Positions 1 through 7,644 of a stretch of 64,000 nucleotides of DNA are shown piece after piece; position 1 is the stretch's first letter, and every line of letters starts with the position of its first letter. The notes below the pieces were generated by a model. That model saw nothing but the letters and a program-made list of their open reading frames with translations. It was not told the origin of the DNA and did no database searches. This DNA comes from Bacillota bacterium (lineage in GTDB: Bacteria; Bacillota; UBA4882; UBA8346). The stretch lies in NCBI GenBank assembly GCA_023417475.1, contig JAEZFP010000010.1:1-64000 (forward strand). The letters are read 5' to 3'. Position numbers and translations under genes: made by a program.

Positions 1-180
1 AAAAGAGGTGCCTTAATTAATCAATTTAGGGGCTTTTCTCTGCCGTTTTGAATTATCTGTTCTTTTAATTCACTTTACTTTTAAGTCATTTCCTTTATAT
101 TAAAATCTTTTGGCACGGGGCTCTTCAGGTCTGGGCGGACAGAAGCGCATTCAGCATATAGAATACTGGTCTTGAAGATA

Positions 181-218
181 AAACAGGGGTAGTCATAAAC
201 TTATGGCTGCCCCTGTTT
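181..218 (-). terminator. Intrinsic terminator of the TerC-family gene
   Basis: Nine perfect base pairs at the foot of the stem continue into a second half that pairs fully if G-U is allowed. The stem is followed on the minus strand by TTTTAT. It lies about 20 bases past the stop of the TerC-family gene, so it ends that transcript. To its left, bases 1-180 show nothing I can identify. Confidence 0.85.
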
Positions 219-239
219 GAATTCGCTTGGTTAAATTAA

Positions 240-908
240 TTAATGGCGGTGATGCGAGGGATCGAAGGATTTTAACCGGAACAATCCGTAAATAACGACC
301 GCGATTGCCGCGCTAATTCCAATGGAGTTGATGGCTAACTCTCCGAGGACCTTTACGACCCGCAGACCGTTATCGTGTAAAATCATGGAAATGGCGGTGT
401 GAGCCAACACGGCGGCGCCGATATAAACGATTAACGGGAATCGATTCATTAAGCGCGCTAACCAGCTGGATCCCCACACTAAAATCGGGATGCTGACCGC
501 CAATCCGAAGATGACCAAACCAATGGAGCCGTGGGCGGCCCCGGCCACGCCCATAATGTTGTCAAAGGCCATTGAGACGTCGGCGATGATAATGTTGCGG
601 ACCGCGACCCAATATTGGTTGGTTGCCTCTAACGAGCTGGCGTCCTCATTGGGATGGAGCAGATTCCAGGTGATCCAGATCAAAACGATGCCGCCGATGG
701 CGTTTAGGTACGGAATATTAATCAGTAACGTCGCCAGGGAAGTAAAGACAATCCGTAAAACGACCGCGCCGCCCGCGCCCAAAGCGGCGGCCGATTTGCG
801 CATCTGCTCGGGCAGATCTTTAATGGCTAAACCGATGACGGCGGCGTTATCCCCGGATAAAACCAGATCAATCAATACAATGGAAAGGATGGCGTAGATT
901 AAGTCCAT
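240..908 (-). CDS. TerC/YjbE-family integral membrane protein
   Basis: A 222-residue multi-pass membrane protein of the TerC family, whose better-studied members export manganese or other metal ions or help metal loading of exported proteins. Family signatures are visible: LSGDNAAVIG in the first helix (residues 17-26) and DVSMAFDN near residue 110-117, both placing Asp/Asn in the membrane as in other TerC proteins. About six or seven hydrophobic segments follow each other, and the tail is His-rich (SHHRH). The ATG has a GAGAGG Shine-Dalgarno sequence. It has its own promoter (987-1015) and terminator, so it is probably a monocistronic unit just after the leuD-type gene. No yybP-ykoY Mn riboswitch is recognisable in the short 5' leader. 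Family assignment is firm; the substrate is inferred. Confidence 0.9.
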   Translation of the reverse strand: MDLIYAILSIVLIDLVLSGDNAAVIGLAIKDLPEQMRKSAAALGAGGAVVLRIVFTSLATLLINIPYLNAIGGIVLIWITWNLLHPNEDASSLEATNQYWVAVRNIIIADVSMAFDNIMGVAGAAHGSIGLVIFGLAVSIPILVWGSSWLARLMNRFPLIVYIGAAVLAHTAISMILHDNGLRVVKVLGELAINSIGISAAIAVVIYGLFRLKSFDPSHHRH

Positions 909-986
909 TTGCGGTGCCTCTCATATTGTCGCAGTAAATATTGGTGCAAAATCTCGTGTTATATTTCCTGCGTGGATGTCCAAATT

Positions 987-1015
987 ATTATATCGCTTAG
1001 CGCACCTTCTGACAA
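987..1015 (-). promoter_or_regulatory. Sigma-A promoter for the TerC-family gene
   Basis: On the minus strand TTGTCA and TATAAT are separated by exactly 17 bases, a near-consensus housekeeping promoter. It predicts a start near 980 and a leader of about 70 bases. Confidence 0.8.
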
Positions 1016-1062
1016 TGGACTTTTGCATGCAAAACCGCCAAGAAATCCTTAAAAAAGGATGT

Positions 1063-1572
1063 TTACGCCTCTTTTACCCCGTATTTACTCCGAATTAACG
1101 GCTTAATTCCGCCGCTTTCCAAAATGTGCATCACATATTCGGACAACGGTTCGGCTTGGGCGGTTTGGCCGGTGGTTTCGTTCCGGATTAAACCGTTGGT
1201 GAGATCGATCGTCAGCCGGTCCCCGGCCGTGACGATCGTTTGGATCTCTTTACAAACAATCAAAGGGATTCCCAGATTGATTGCGTTACGATAGAAGATG
1301 CGGGCAAAGGAAGCGGCGACGACCGCGCCAACGCCGGCGGCTTTCAGCGTCACCACGGCGTGTTCGCGGCTGGAACCGCAACCGAAGTTAGTTGCGGCGA
1401 CAATGATGTCGCCGGGTTGCACCGTTTTGACAAAATTGGGATCGGCGCCTTCCATCGCATGTTGCCCCACGACTTCGGGATCGGTCAGATCAAGATACCG
1501 TCCGGGATAGATCTGGTCGGTATCGATATTGGCGCCAAACACAAAGGCTTTACCTTGAATTTGTTTTTGCAT
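1063..1572 (-). CDS. leuD: 3-isopropylmalate dehydratase-type small (swivel) subunit
   Basis: A 169-residue aconitase-superfamily small subunit that pairs with the large subunit upstream to interconvert a 2-hydroxy and a 3-hydroxy acid through a dehydrated intermediate. The conserved NFGCGSSREHA loop is at residues 62-72. The substrate-recognition loop reads YLDL (residues 26-29), unlike the YLVY- and YLRT-type loops I recall for isopropylmalate and homoaconitate enzymes, so the true substrate is uncertain. I chose the ATG with GAGGAG in front of it; the reading frame stays open further upstream but only overlaps the large subunit. The gap to the large subunit is 5 bases. No leuA or leuB is nearby; the partner gene is larA. 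The assignment to leucine biosynthesis is therefore only by family. Confidence 0.85.
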   Translation of the reverse strand: MQKQIQGKAFVFGANIDTDQIYPGRYLDLTDPEVVGQHAMEGADPNFVKTVQPGDIIVAATNFGCGSSREHAVVTLKAAGVGAVVAASFARIFYRNAINLGIPLIVCKEIQTIVTAGDRLTIDLTNGLIRNETTGQTAQAEPLSEYVMHILESGGIKPLIRSKYGVKEA

Positions 1573-1577
1573 AGCGG

Positions 1578-2837
1578 TCACTCCTCGTTCAGATATGGGG
1601 TGGGATCCGTGATCTTGCCGGTTAAGGCGGCGGCGGCCACCGCGGCCGGCGACGCGACATAAATCTTGGCTTGATTGTGACCCATCCGGCCGGGGAAATT
1701 CCGGCTGGACGAGGTGATACAGCTTTCGCCGGCAGCGATCATTCCCTGATGAGTGCCGAGGCAAGCGGCGCAGCCCGGCGTGACAAAGGTCGCTCCAGCC
1801 TCAATCAAAGTTTTCAGATAGCCTTTTTCGATCGCTTCCAGCAAGACGGATTTGGAGGCCGGAACCACCACCAGGCGGGTCCGGGGATTGATGGTTTTCC
1901 CTTTGAGAATATGGGCGGCAATTGCCAAATCGGCCACCCGGCCGCCGGTGCAGGTCCCCAGGAAAGCCTGGTGAATCGGTTCGCCCGCCACCGCGGCGAT
2001 GGGGAAGACGTTATCGACGCTGGAAGGAGCGGCGACTTGCGGTGTCAGTTCGGAAACGTCGTAGGTGTGTTCAGCGGCATAGCGATAGCCGGGATCAGTC
2101 TCGAAGATTTGATAGTCTTTGGTACCTTTGCTGTTTAAATACTCCATGGTGATCGCATCCGGCTGAATATAACTGGTTTTGGCCCCCAGTTCGGTGGTCA
2201 TGTTGCAGAGCGCCATCCGTTCGGAGATGCTCAGCTGTTGCAGGACCGGTCCGGTAAATTCGATCGCTTTATAGACGCCGTAATCGGCGCCTAAGTCACC
2301 GATAATCTTCAGAATTATATCTTTGGCATAGACCCCTTGCGGCAAAGTGCCGTTGAGTTGGATTCGGACCACTTCGGGAACACGGAACCACAACTCGCCG
2401 CTGATCATAATGGTGGCTAAGTCAGTGGCGCCGACGCCGGTGCCAAACGCTCCAAACGCGCCGTGGGTGGTGGTGTGGGAATCGGTTACCACCAAAATCA
2501 TGCCCGGCCGGACCAAGCCCTTGTCAACCAAAATCTGATGGCAGACGCCTTGGTCGATATCCATCAGTCTGTCAATTCCCTGATCCCAGCAGAATTCGCG
2601 AAATTGTTTTTGATTGTCGGCTTGCATGATCGTGGAAGCCGGGGCATAGTGGTCCAAAAAGATCACCAGTTTTTGCGGATCGTGGACTTTTTGGCCGCCC
2701 ATTTCAAAAAAGGAACGGATGGTTTGGAGATAGAGGTCGTTGATTCCGGCCAAGTCCACCTTACAGTTGACGATCTCTCCGGTTTGGACCTGGTCTCGGC
2801 CGGCGGCTTTGGCCAAGGTTTTCTCAATGGCGTGCAA
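1578..2837 (-). CDS. leuC: 3-isopropylmalate dehydratase-type large subunit (LeuC/HacA/DmdA family)
   Basis: A 419-residue aconitase-fold large subunit, the short archaeal/clostridial type rather than the roughly 470-residue enterobacterial LeuC. The [4Fe-4S] ligands are visible: Cys296 in GTCTGG and Cys356/Cys359 in PGCAACLG. The TDSHTTTHGAFG block at residues 118-129 is the usual substrate/cluster loop. It starts with TTG behind GGGAGG at an 8-base spacing. It forms an operon with the small subunit (5-base gap) and, 26 bases upstream, larA. Together they suggest catabolism or interconversion of a hydroxy acid (for example malate-, citramalate- or dimethylmalate-like) rather than leucine synthesis. 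That is inference from context; the enzyme class itself is clear. Confidence 0.88.
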   Translation of the reverse strand: MHAIEKTLAKAAGRDQVQTGEIVNCKVDLAGINDLYLQTIRSFFEMGGQKVHDPQKLVIFLDHYAPASTIMQADNQKQFREFCWDQGIDRLMDIDQGVCHQILVDKGLVRPGMILVVTDSHTTTHGAFGAFGTGVGATDLATIMISGELWFRVPEVVRIQLNGTLPQGVYAKDIILKIIGDLGADYGVYKAIEFTGPVLQQLSISERMALCNMTTELGAKTSYIQPDAITMEYLNSKGTKDYQIFETDPGYRYAAEHTYDVSELTPQVAAPSSVDNVFPIAAVAGEPIHQAFLGTCTGGRVADLAIAAHILKGKTINPRTRLVVVPASKSVLLEAIEKGYLKTLIEAGATFVTPGCAACLGTHQGMIAAGESCITSSSRNFPGRMGHNQAKIYVASPAAVAAAALTGKITDPTPYLNEE

Positions 2838-2863
2838 TGTTGCTTCCTCCCTTGTGTCCGATA

Positions 2864-4129
2864 TTACGCTTTTACGGGAACGGTCAAACTTCCTTGCGGC
2901 ATCAGGATGATTCGCGGGTTTTCCCCAACAATTTCGTAAGCCTGCGCTAAGGCCGCCTCAATCGTTGCGGCCGGGGTAAATAACAAGGTCCGGGCCAGGT
3001 CGGGATCGAGAGTCGAGACCAGGATGAACTTGGCTTTTTTCATTAACCGGGTTACGGCATAGGCCTTGTGGGCGCCGATTTGAAAATCCTCGCGCAGTTT
3101 CGCCTCGACCCGCTCGGGAGTACAACATTCGCGCATGGTTTTTTCATAGGTGGCGGAGCCCGAACCTTCGGCGCATTCGCCCAAAATGATGACAACGCCG
3201 CCGTCGCGAACGGCGCCCCAGGCGTTATCCATCGTTTTTTGCAGTTGGTAAATATTAATGTCTTTCGGGTAGCCGCCGCAACTGGCGATGACCAGATCGG
3301 CCGGCTCGGCGATGGGCGCGCCGTAGACCGAATCGACAAATTGACAGGCTTCCAGATGGGCCTGGCGGTAATCGCCGGCAAAGATCCGCAGAAATTCTTT
3401 CTTTTCATTCAGCACCACGTTGACGAGAAAGGACGGCCGGTGCATTTCCACGCCTTCCACTTGGTCCTCGTAAACCGGATTGCCGGCCAATTTGCCGATG
3501 ATCGCTTCCGGGTCCAGCATCAGCCGGTGATTGCGGCGAATGGTTTCGTAAGCCGCCACCCCGGGTAACATCGCTTTGCGGCCGCCGCCGAAACCGGCGA
3601 AGAAATGATGAACCACGCTACCGGTGCAGATGATGTGGTCGGCTTCGGCGACCACCCGATGGAAAGCAACCGGCGTTCCGCGCGAGGTGGTGCCGTAATG
3701 GACAAATTGCTCCGCAGCGCGGCAATCGGGATTATACAGTTTAACCCGGTTGGCGATCGCGGCGCCCACGGTCTCAATCATCTCGGTTTCGGTCATGGCG
3801 CGGTGAGTCCCTAACGCAAAGATGATGGAGACATTGGCGTCGGGAATCCCGACCTCGTTCAGTTCCGTCAGTAAAACCGGGACGATTACATCACTGTTGG
3901 CGACCCGGGTCGGGTCGTTGACGATGATGGCCACCGTCTGACCGGGTTTGACAATCTCCCGCAACGGCAATGAGGCGATCGGGTTGCGGATGGCTTCCCG
4001 GATTGCGGTCGCCGGATCGGTTAAAGCGGGGACTTCGCGAATCTTCAGTTCCCCGGCTACCTGTCCGGGGTCAAGCGCGACCTTGACTTTGGAATGCCCG
4101 TACTTGAAATAATAATCTTGTTTGCTCAT
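2864..4129 (-). CDS. larA: Nickel-dependent lactate racemase (LarA) family protein
   Basis: A 421-residue LarA homologue. LarA racemises lactate (and, in relatives, other 2-hydroxy acids) by hydride transfer to a nickel-pincer nucleotide. The residues important in Lactobacillus LarA are present at almost the same numbers: Arg75 in NDPTR, His109 in GTHR, His174/His175 and Lys185 in the HHFFAGFGGGRK block, His201, and Lys298. The enzyme should therefore be active if the cofactor is made. LarB, LarC and LarE, which build the cofactor, are not in this window. The start is uncertain: ATG at 4129 gives the family's usual length, ATG at 4138 is also possible, and neither has a strong Shine-Dalgarno. 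It is followed directly by the leuCD-type genes. The physiological substrate need not be lactate. Confidence 0.85.
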   Translation of the reverse strand: MSKQDYYFKYGHSKVKVALDPGQVAGELKIREVPALTDPATAIREAIRNPIASLPLREIVKPGQTVAIIVNDPTRVANSDVIVPVLLTELNEVGIPDANVSIIFALGTHRAMTETEMIETVGAAIANRVKLYNPDCRAAEQFVHYGTTSRGTPVAFHRVVAEADHIICTGSVVHHFFAGFGGGRKAMLPGVAAYETIRRNHRLMLDPEAIIGKLAGNPVYEDQVEGVEMHRPSFLVNVVLNEKKEFLRIFAGDYRQAHLEACQFVDSVYGAPIAEPADLVIASCGGYPKDINIYQLQKTMDNAWGAVRDGGVVIILGECAEGSGSATYEKTMRECCTPERVEAKLREDFQIGAHKAYAVTRLMKKAKFILVSTLDPDLARTLLFTPAATIEAALAQAYEIVGENPRIILMPQGSLTVPVKA

Positions 4130-4148
4130 GACACTCATCCGTTTCGTA

Positions 4149-4213
4149 TCCGGAAACGCGAGATCGGCTACGTTCCTTTGGCGAAGGAACGTAAAGACCG
4201 CGTAAAATCCGGA
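4149..4213 (-). promoter_or_regulatory. Nested-helix RNA element in the larA leader (unidentified)
   Basis: Just upstream of larA three helices nest inside each other. TCCGGA (4208-4213) pairs with TCCGGA (4149-4154). Within it, ACGCG (4156-4160) pairs with CGCGT (4199-4203). Inside that is a 10-bp hairpin (4169-4178 with 4184-4193, 5-base loop). A separate 8-bp hairpin lies 5' of it (4234-4241 with 4248-4255). There is no U-tract, so this is not a terminator. I cannot match it to a known riboswitch. Its place next to the ribosome-binding region suggests translational control. Confidence 0.5.
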
Positions 4214-4470
4214 GTAATGTTTATATGGTGACGAGTCGCGCTGAATTGCGCGACTGACTTCAATCGCGAACCGTTTTCTGATATACGTTTCCCAAAACCA
4301 CACGTTACGAGGTTCATATTAACTTATTTATTATCGTCGAGATTAGAGCGGACTTAAATAGCCAGCCGAATAATTCTGGAGTTTGTCCAACTTTTCCTGC
4401 CCTGATGATTTCCATCCTGGACGAAGCCGCCTTTGGGTGGACATTAACGCCACTCCAATCGGTTGTCTTA

Positions 4471-4504
4471 CCAAATAAAAATCGACCTCTGGATGAGGTC
4501 GATT
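4471..4504 (-). terminator. Intrinsic terminator after the tiny gene
   Basis: A perfect 9-bp stem (10 with an A-T closing pair; 4481-4489 with 4495-4503) with a 5-base loop is followed on the minus strand by TTTTATTT. It ends a transcript of about 260 bases that begins at the 4738-4766 promoter, and it separates that unit from larA or acts as an attenuator for it. Confidence 0.8.
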
Positions 4505-4570
4505 GTAAGCCGTTGGTATTCAATTGTAATTCAGTAACTAATCTTTCGGACGCACCGCCTTCGAAAAAAT

Positions 4571-4707
4571 TCAGATCCCGGTCTGTACCTTGTCCATTGG
4601 ACTCACCACTTTCGTGTCACTGGGAAATCGGTTGCTGGCCCATGGGATTCACCACTTTCGTCAAGTTATGGTCGGCTGTGTTTGTCATTTGCCCCATTGG
4701 ACTCACC
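4571..4707 (-). repeat. Three copies of an RBS-start motif GGTGARTCCMATGG
   Basis: The 14-mer GGTGAGTCCAATGG occurs at 4694-4707 and 4594-4607 and, with two changes, at 4640-4653. Copies two and three are extended by the same preceding bases ACGAAAGT. Each copy joins a Shine-Dalgarno-like GGTGA to an ATG. The outer copies would start ORFs of 26 and 8 codons (4617-4697 and 4571-4597). The middle copy lies in frame inside the first ORF. The arrangement looks like duplication of a translation start. Confidence 0.6.
4617..4697 (-). CDS. Tiny 26-residue ORF with promoter, RBS and terminator
   Basis: The ORF begins MGQMTNTADHNLTKVV and ends NPMGQQPISQ. It has a strong GAGGTG Shine-Dalgarno 6 bases before the ATG, a near-perfect promoter about 40 bases upstream and a terminator downstream, so the unit is surely transcribed. 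Whether the peptide matters or the RNA does is open. A second copy of the segment TKVV(S/N)PM follows just past the stop in the +1 frame, so the gene may be a frame-shifted remnant of a longer two-repeat peptide, or a leader peptide for larA-leuCD. I recognise no family. Confidence 0.5.
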   Translation of the reverse strand: MGQMTNTADHNLTKVVNPMGQQPISQ

Positions 4708-4737
4708 TCGTTGAGAAGAATTACTGTTTATGCTTTT

Positions 4738-4766
4738 ATTATACGGGGGTTTGTCCCCAATGCCAA
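4738..4766 (-). promoter_or_regulatory. Sigma-A promoter of the tiny gene
   Basis: TTGGCA, a 17-base spacer and a perfect TATAAT on the minus strand. It is among the best promoters in the window, which suggests high expression of the short transcript behind it. Confidence 0.88.
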
Positions 4767-4932
4767 CATTGATTTTCGGCGAAAAAAGCGCTTGGCGACG
4801 ATTGACGTTTGATTAACATGGTTAAATTTAATCATAATCAATAATTCATCGGATTCCGGTAGGGTTGGCTTGTGAAGCGCGGGGAATTTGGAAGCCGGAT
4901 CCGAAGGTTATATCCGGCATAGGGGTTCCGGA

Positions 4933-5880
4933 TTATACAGCCGCCATCAAACGACCCATTTGCGAAACGTCATAGCCACCCATGCTGCCGATTTCGGTTT
5001 GGAAATCCGGGGAGTTTAAAATGCTCAGTAAAACTTGAAAATGCGGTAACGCGGCATCCTCTTTCCGGAAAACCAGATCGTACCGTTCTTGGTGCAACGG
5101 AATAAAGTCGACCCCGGCGATTTGGGAGGCTACCTTTTCAATCCCCAGTCCGAAATCAGCTTCACCCCGGCCGATTTGACTGGCCACAGCCAAATGGCTG
5201 GTCTCCTCGCGGGTGTAGCCGTTGACCTGTTCGGCGCCGATGCCCAGTTTACGTAACTGCTCGTCGAGCAGCACCCGGGCGCCCGAGCCGGGCTCGCGGT
5301 TCACAAGGCGAAGTTCGGGGCGGGATAGGTCGTTCCAACCGGCGAGCGCTTGTGGATTGCCCTTTTGGACATAAAAACCTTCCATCCGGTGGACTAAATT
5401 ATAAATCAAGGTCGGTTGGCCCGGTAACATTCGCCGGACGTACGGGGTATTGTAATCTCCGGAGTCGCCGTCCCAGAGATGGGCGGTGGCTAAATTAGCC
5501 GTTCCCCGGTAAAGCGCCAGCAACCCGTCCATGCTGCCGACGTAACGGCGAAGGACCCGGTAATTGGGCAATTGTTCCTCCAGTTTGCGGGTGAGGATAT
5601 CCAACACGATATCTTGTCCGCAGAGAATCAAACTGTCCTGGGTTTTGGCGACCGATGGGGCGGTATTGAGCATTGATTGGGTCAACGACGGCGGACAGGC
5701 TTTGACGTTCTGCTTAAACTGCGTCTTGTAATGCTCCAAATCTTTCTCTTCCACCCGGACTTTTCGGCCGATCCGGTAGGCGGCCAACTCGCCCCGTTTG
5801 ATCATCTCGTAAACGGTGAAACGGGAAATTTTTAAAATTTGGGCCACTTCTTCAGGGGTATAGGAGATATTATCGGACAT
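4933..5880 (-). CDS. Excisionase-type HTH fused to periplasmic-binding-like domain; probable molybdate regulator
   Basis: A 315-residue two-domain protein. Residues 1-55 form an excisionase/MerR-like winged helix (SYTPEEVAQILKISRFTVYE) that should bind DNA. Residues of about 80-310 resemble the molybdate-type substrate-binding protein fold (PBP-like domain) seen in cytoplasmic one-component sensors; there is no signal peptide. The start is the ATG behind GAGGTG; an upstream ATG in frame lacks an RBS. It is transcribed divergently from modABC and shares a 207-base control region containing an inverted repeat, so a molybdate/tungstate-responsive regulator replacing ModE is the natural reading. 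Ligand identity is inferred from context. Confidence 0.85.
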   Translation of the reverse strand: MSDNISYTPEEVAQILKISRFTVYEMIKRGELAAYRIGRKVRVEEKDLEHYKTQFKQNVKACPPSLTQSMLNTAPSVAKTQDSLILCGQDIVLDILTRKLEEQLPNYRVLRRYVGSMDGLLALYRGTANLATAHLWDGDSGDYNTPYVRRMLPGQPTLIYNLVHRMEGFYVQKGNPQALAGWNDLSRPELRLVNREPGSGARVLLDEQLRKLGIGAEQVNGYTREETSHLAVASQIGRGEADFGLGIEKVASQIAGVDFIPLHQERYDLVFRKEDAALPHFQVLLSILNSPDFQTEIGSMGGYDVSQMGRLMAAV

Positions 5881-5918
5881 TTGCCACCTCAAAGACAATT
5901 TCTGTCAATGTTATTTTT

Positions 5919-5937
5919 GTGTAAGAATTGCTAACAC
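5919..5937. promoter_or_regulatory. Inverted repeat in the mod divergent promoter region
   Basis: GTGTAAG and CTAACAC flank a 5-base centre, an almost perfect 19-bp dyad (six of seven positions). It lies just upstream of the modA -35 hexamer and inside the regulator's own leader, a good place for an operator of the HTH/PBP regulator. It is unlike the E. coli ModE site. Confidence 0.5.
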
Positions 5938-5941
5938 ACTC

Positions 5942-5970
5942 TTGTAAAATAGTATAACATAAAATACAAT
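5942..5970 (+). promoter_or_regulatory. Probable promoter of modABC
   Basis: TTGTAA, 17 bases, TACAAT. The -35 is only moderate, as expected for a regulated promoter. It starts 5 bases after the inverted repeat. Confidence 0.6.
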
Positions 5971-6087
5971 AAAGGTGAAATTGGTTCTTGTTAGGTTTTG
6001 TTTGGTTATATTGATGAGCGAAATCGCAAAATTGGCAAGCACCCAAGTGGTATTAACAAAAAACGAAGCGTATGAGGAGGAATGATT

Positions 6088-6858
6088 ATGGGTAAACAGT
6101 GGCGCGTATTTTTACTTGGAGTAATGTTGTTACTGGCAATGGCAACCACGATTTTTGCTGACGCGGGTATCGAATTGAATGTCTCCGCGGCCATCAGTCT
6201 AAAGGATTCCTTGTTGGAGATTCAAAAGAGCTACGAACCAAAACATCCCGGGGTAAAATTGGTTTTTAACCTCAACTCATCAGGAGCCTTACAGACTCAA
6301 ATCGAACAAGGCGCTCCGGCCGATGTGTTTATCTCCGCCGCCATCAAGCAGATGGATGCGTTGGAGAAGAAGAATTTGTTAGTCAAGGGAACCCGCTTCA
6401 ATCTATTGGAAAACCAATTGGTGTTGATTGTCCCCAAAGGTCAGTCGCCAGCGATCAAAGAGTATAAAGATCTGGCCGCCGACAGTGTTAAAAAGATCGC
6501 CATCGGCGCTCCGGAATCCGTTCCGGCCGGCCAATATGCTCAAGAAGTGTTTAAAAAGATTGGCATTTGGGAGAAGGTCAAAGACAAGACGGTTTTGGGC
6601 ACCAATGTCCGGGCGGTATTGACCTATGTTGAAACCGGCAATGTCGACGCCGGGGTGGTTTATCGCACCGACGCGGCAATCAGCGATAAAGTGCGAATCG
6701 TTACTTATGCTCCGGTCGGTTCCCACGAGCCGATTATTTATCCGGCGGCGGTGCTGACCGACGCCAAACAACCGAAGGCGGCTGCGGAATTTTTAGCTTA
6801 CTTGCGTGGCGCGGAGGGTAAAAGCGTCTTTGAAAAGTATGGTTTCGTGCTGAATTAA
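6088..6858 (+). CDS. modA: Molybdate ABC transporter substrate-binding protein ModA
   Basis: A 256-residue molybdate-binding protein that captures molybdate or tungstate outside the membrane and hands it to ModB. After a Sec signal (hydrophobic stretch to about residue 24, ending IFADA) the mature part opens with NVSAAISLKDSL, in which the first Ser of the oxyanion-binding site is expected. The LNSSGALQTQIEQGAPADVFIS block follows as in other ModA. GAGGAGG lies 7 bases before the chosen ATG; another ATG 6 bases earlier is too close to it. No lipobox Cys is present, so the protein is not an obvious lipoprotein, unusual for a monoderm. It is first gene of modABC. Confidence 0.95.
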   Translation: MGKQWRVFLLGVMLLLAMATTIFADAGIELNVSAAISLKDSLLEIQKSYEPKHPGVKLVFNLNSSGALQTQIEQGAPADVFISAAIKQMDALEKKNLLVKGTRFNLLENQLVLIVPKGQSPAIKEYKDLAADSVKKIAIGAPESVPAGQYAQEVFKKIGIWEKVKDKTVLGTNVRAVLTYVETGNVDAGVVYRTDAAISDKVRIVTYAPVGSHEPIIYPAAVLTDAKQPKAAAEFLAYLRGAEGKSVFEKYGFVLN

Positions 6859-6891
6859 ACTTGGTCGTCATTTGGATGGGGAGTGGTCAGG

Positions 6892-7644
6892 ATGTTCGAT
6901 TGGCAGCCGGTTTGGTTGTCGGTAAAGATTGCCATCATGGCCTTGGCGGGGGTCGGAATCAGTGGAATTCTCGTTGCCTTTTGGCTGACGCGGGTGGATT
7001 TTAAGGGAAAAAACTTTATTGAAACCATATTGACACTGCCACTGGTCTTGCCGCCGATTGTCTCCGGGTTTATCCTGCTGGTCCTGATTGGCAGGCAAGG
7101 ACCGGTCGGTTGGTTCGTTAACCAACAGTTTGGGTGGCAACTAATTTTCACCCCGTTTGCGGCTTTGCTCGCGGCGATGCTGGTCTCGTTCCCGCTGATG
7201 TTCCAGAGCGCCAAAGCCGCTTTGCTCGGCGTCGACCGGCGATTGGAAGATGTGGCCCGCACCCTTGGGGCGGGTAACCTGAAAGTCTTTTTCACGATCA
7301 CGCTTCCACTGGCCTGGCCGGGACTGGTCACCGGAATGGTGCTCTCGTTCTCCCGGGCATTAGGCGAATTTGGCGCCACGGCGATGGTGGCGGGGAATAT
7401 TCCCGGCAAAACCCAGACGATTCCGGTCGCAATCTACTTTGCTTCGGAAAGCGGGGATTTGAGTACGGCGGGAATGTACGTGTTATTGATTAGTGGGTTG
7501 ACCTTCGGGTTAATTTTTATTGCCAATCATTGGTCGGCCCAAAAGACTGCCCGGTACCAGAGGAGGCAAAACAGTGTTAACAGTGGCGTTACGCAAACAA
7601 TTACCCGAATTTCAACTTCAGGTGCAATTCGCGACAGCCAATGA
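6892..7644 (+). CDS. modB: Molybdate ABC transporter permease ModB
   Basis: A 250-residue membrane permease with five or six hydrophobic segments. The EAA loop that contacts the ATPase is visible as EDVARTLGAGNLKVFFTITL near residue 118, and LPLVLPPIVSGF and SRALGEFGATAMV are family hallmarks. I start at the ATG behind GGGGAG rather than the GTG nine bases earlier, which would touch the Shine-Dalgarno. The C-terminus runs about 25-30 residues past the usual ModB end, as a hydrophilic Ser/Thr/Arg-rich tail. Its coding sequence overlaps modC by 71 bases, an unusually long overlap. Confidence 0.95.
   Translation: MFDWQPVWLSVKIAIMALAGVGISGILVAFWLTRVDFKGKNFIETILTLPLVLPPIVSGFILLVLIGRQGPVGWFVNQQFGWQLIFTPFAALLAAMLVSFPLMFQSAKAALLGVDRRLEDVARTLGAGNLKVFFTITLPLAWPGLVTGMVLSFSRALGEFGATAMVAGNIPGKTQTIPVAIYFASESGDLSTAGMYVLLISGLTFGLIFIANHWSAQKTARYQRRQNSVNSGVTQTITRISTSGAIRDSQ

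Noticed and set aside
909..986. yybP-ykoY manganese riboswitch before the TerC-family gene
   Set aside because: The leader after the mapped promoter is only about 70 bases and lacks the conserved loops.
1573..1764. N-terminal extension of the small dehydratase subunit
   Set aside because: It only reads through the 3' end of the large-subunit gene in another frame, and GAGGAG precedes the internal ATG.
1063..2837. Classical leucine-biosynthesis operon
   Set aside because: leuA and leuB are missing, the partner is larA, and the small-subunit loop is atypical; the names leuC/leuD are used only for family.
4130..4303. 58-residue N-terminal extension of LarA
   Set aside because: It has no similarity to LarA, contains the structured leader and makes the protein longer than the family.
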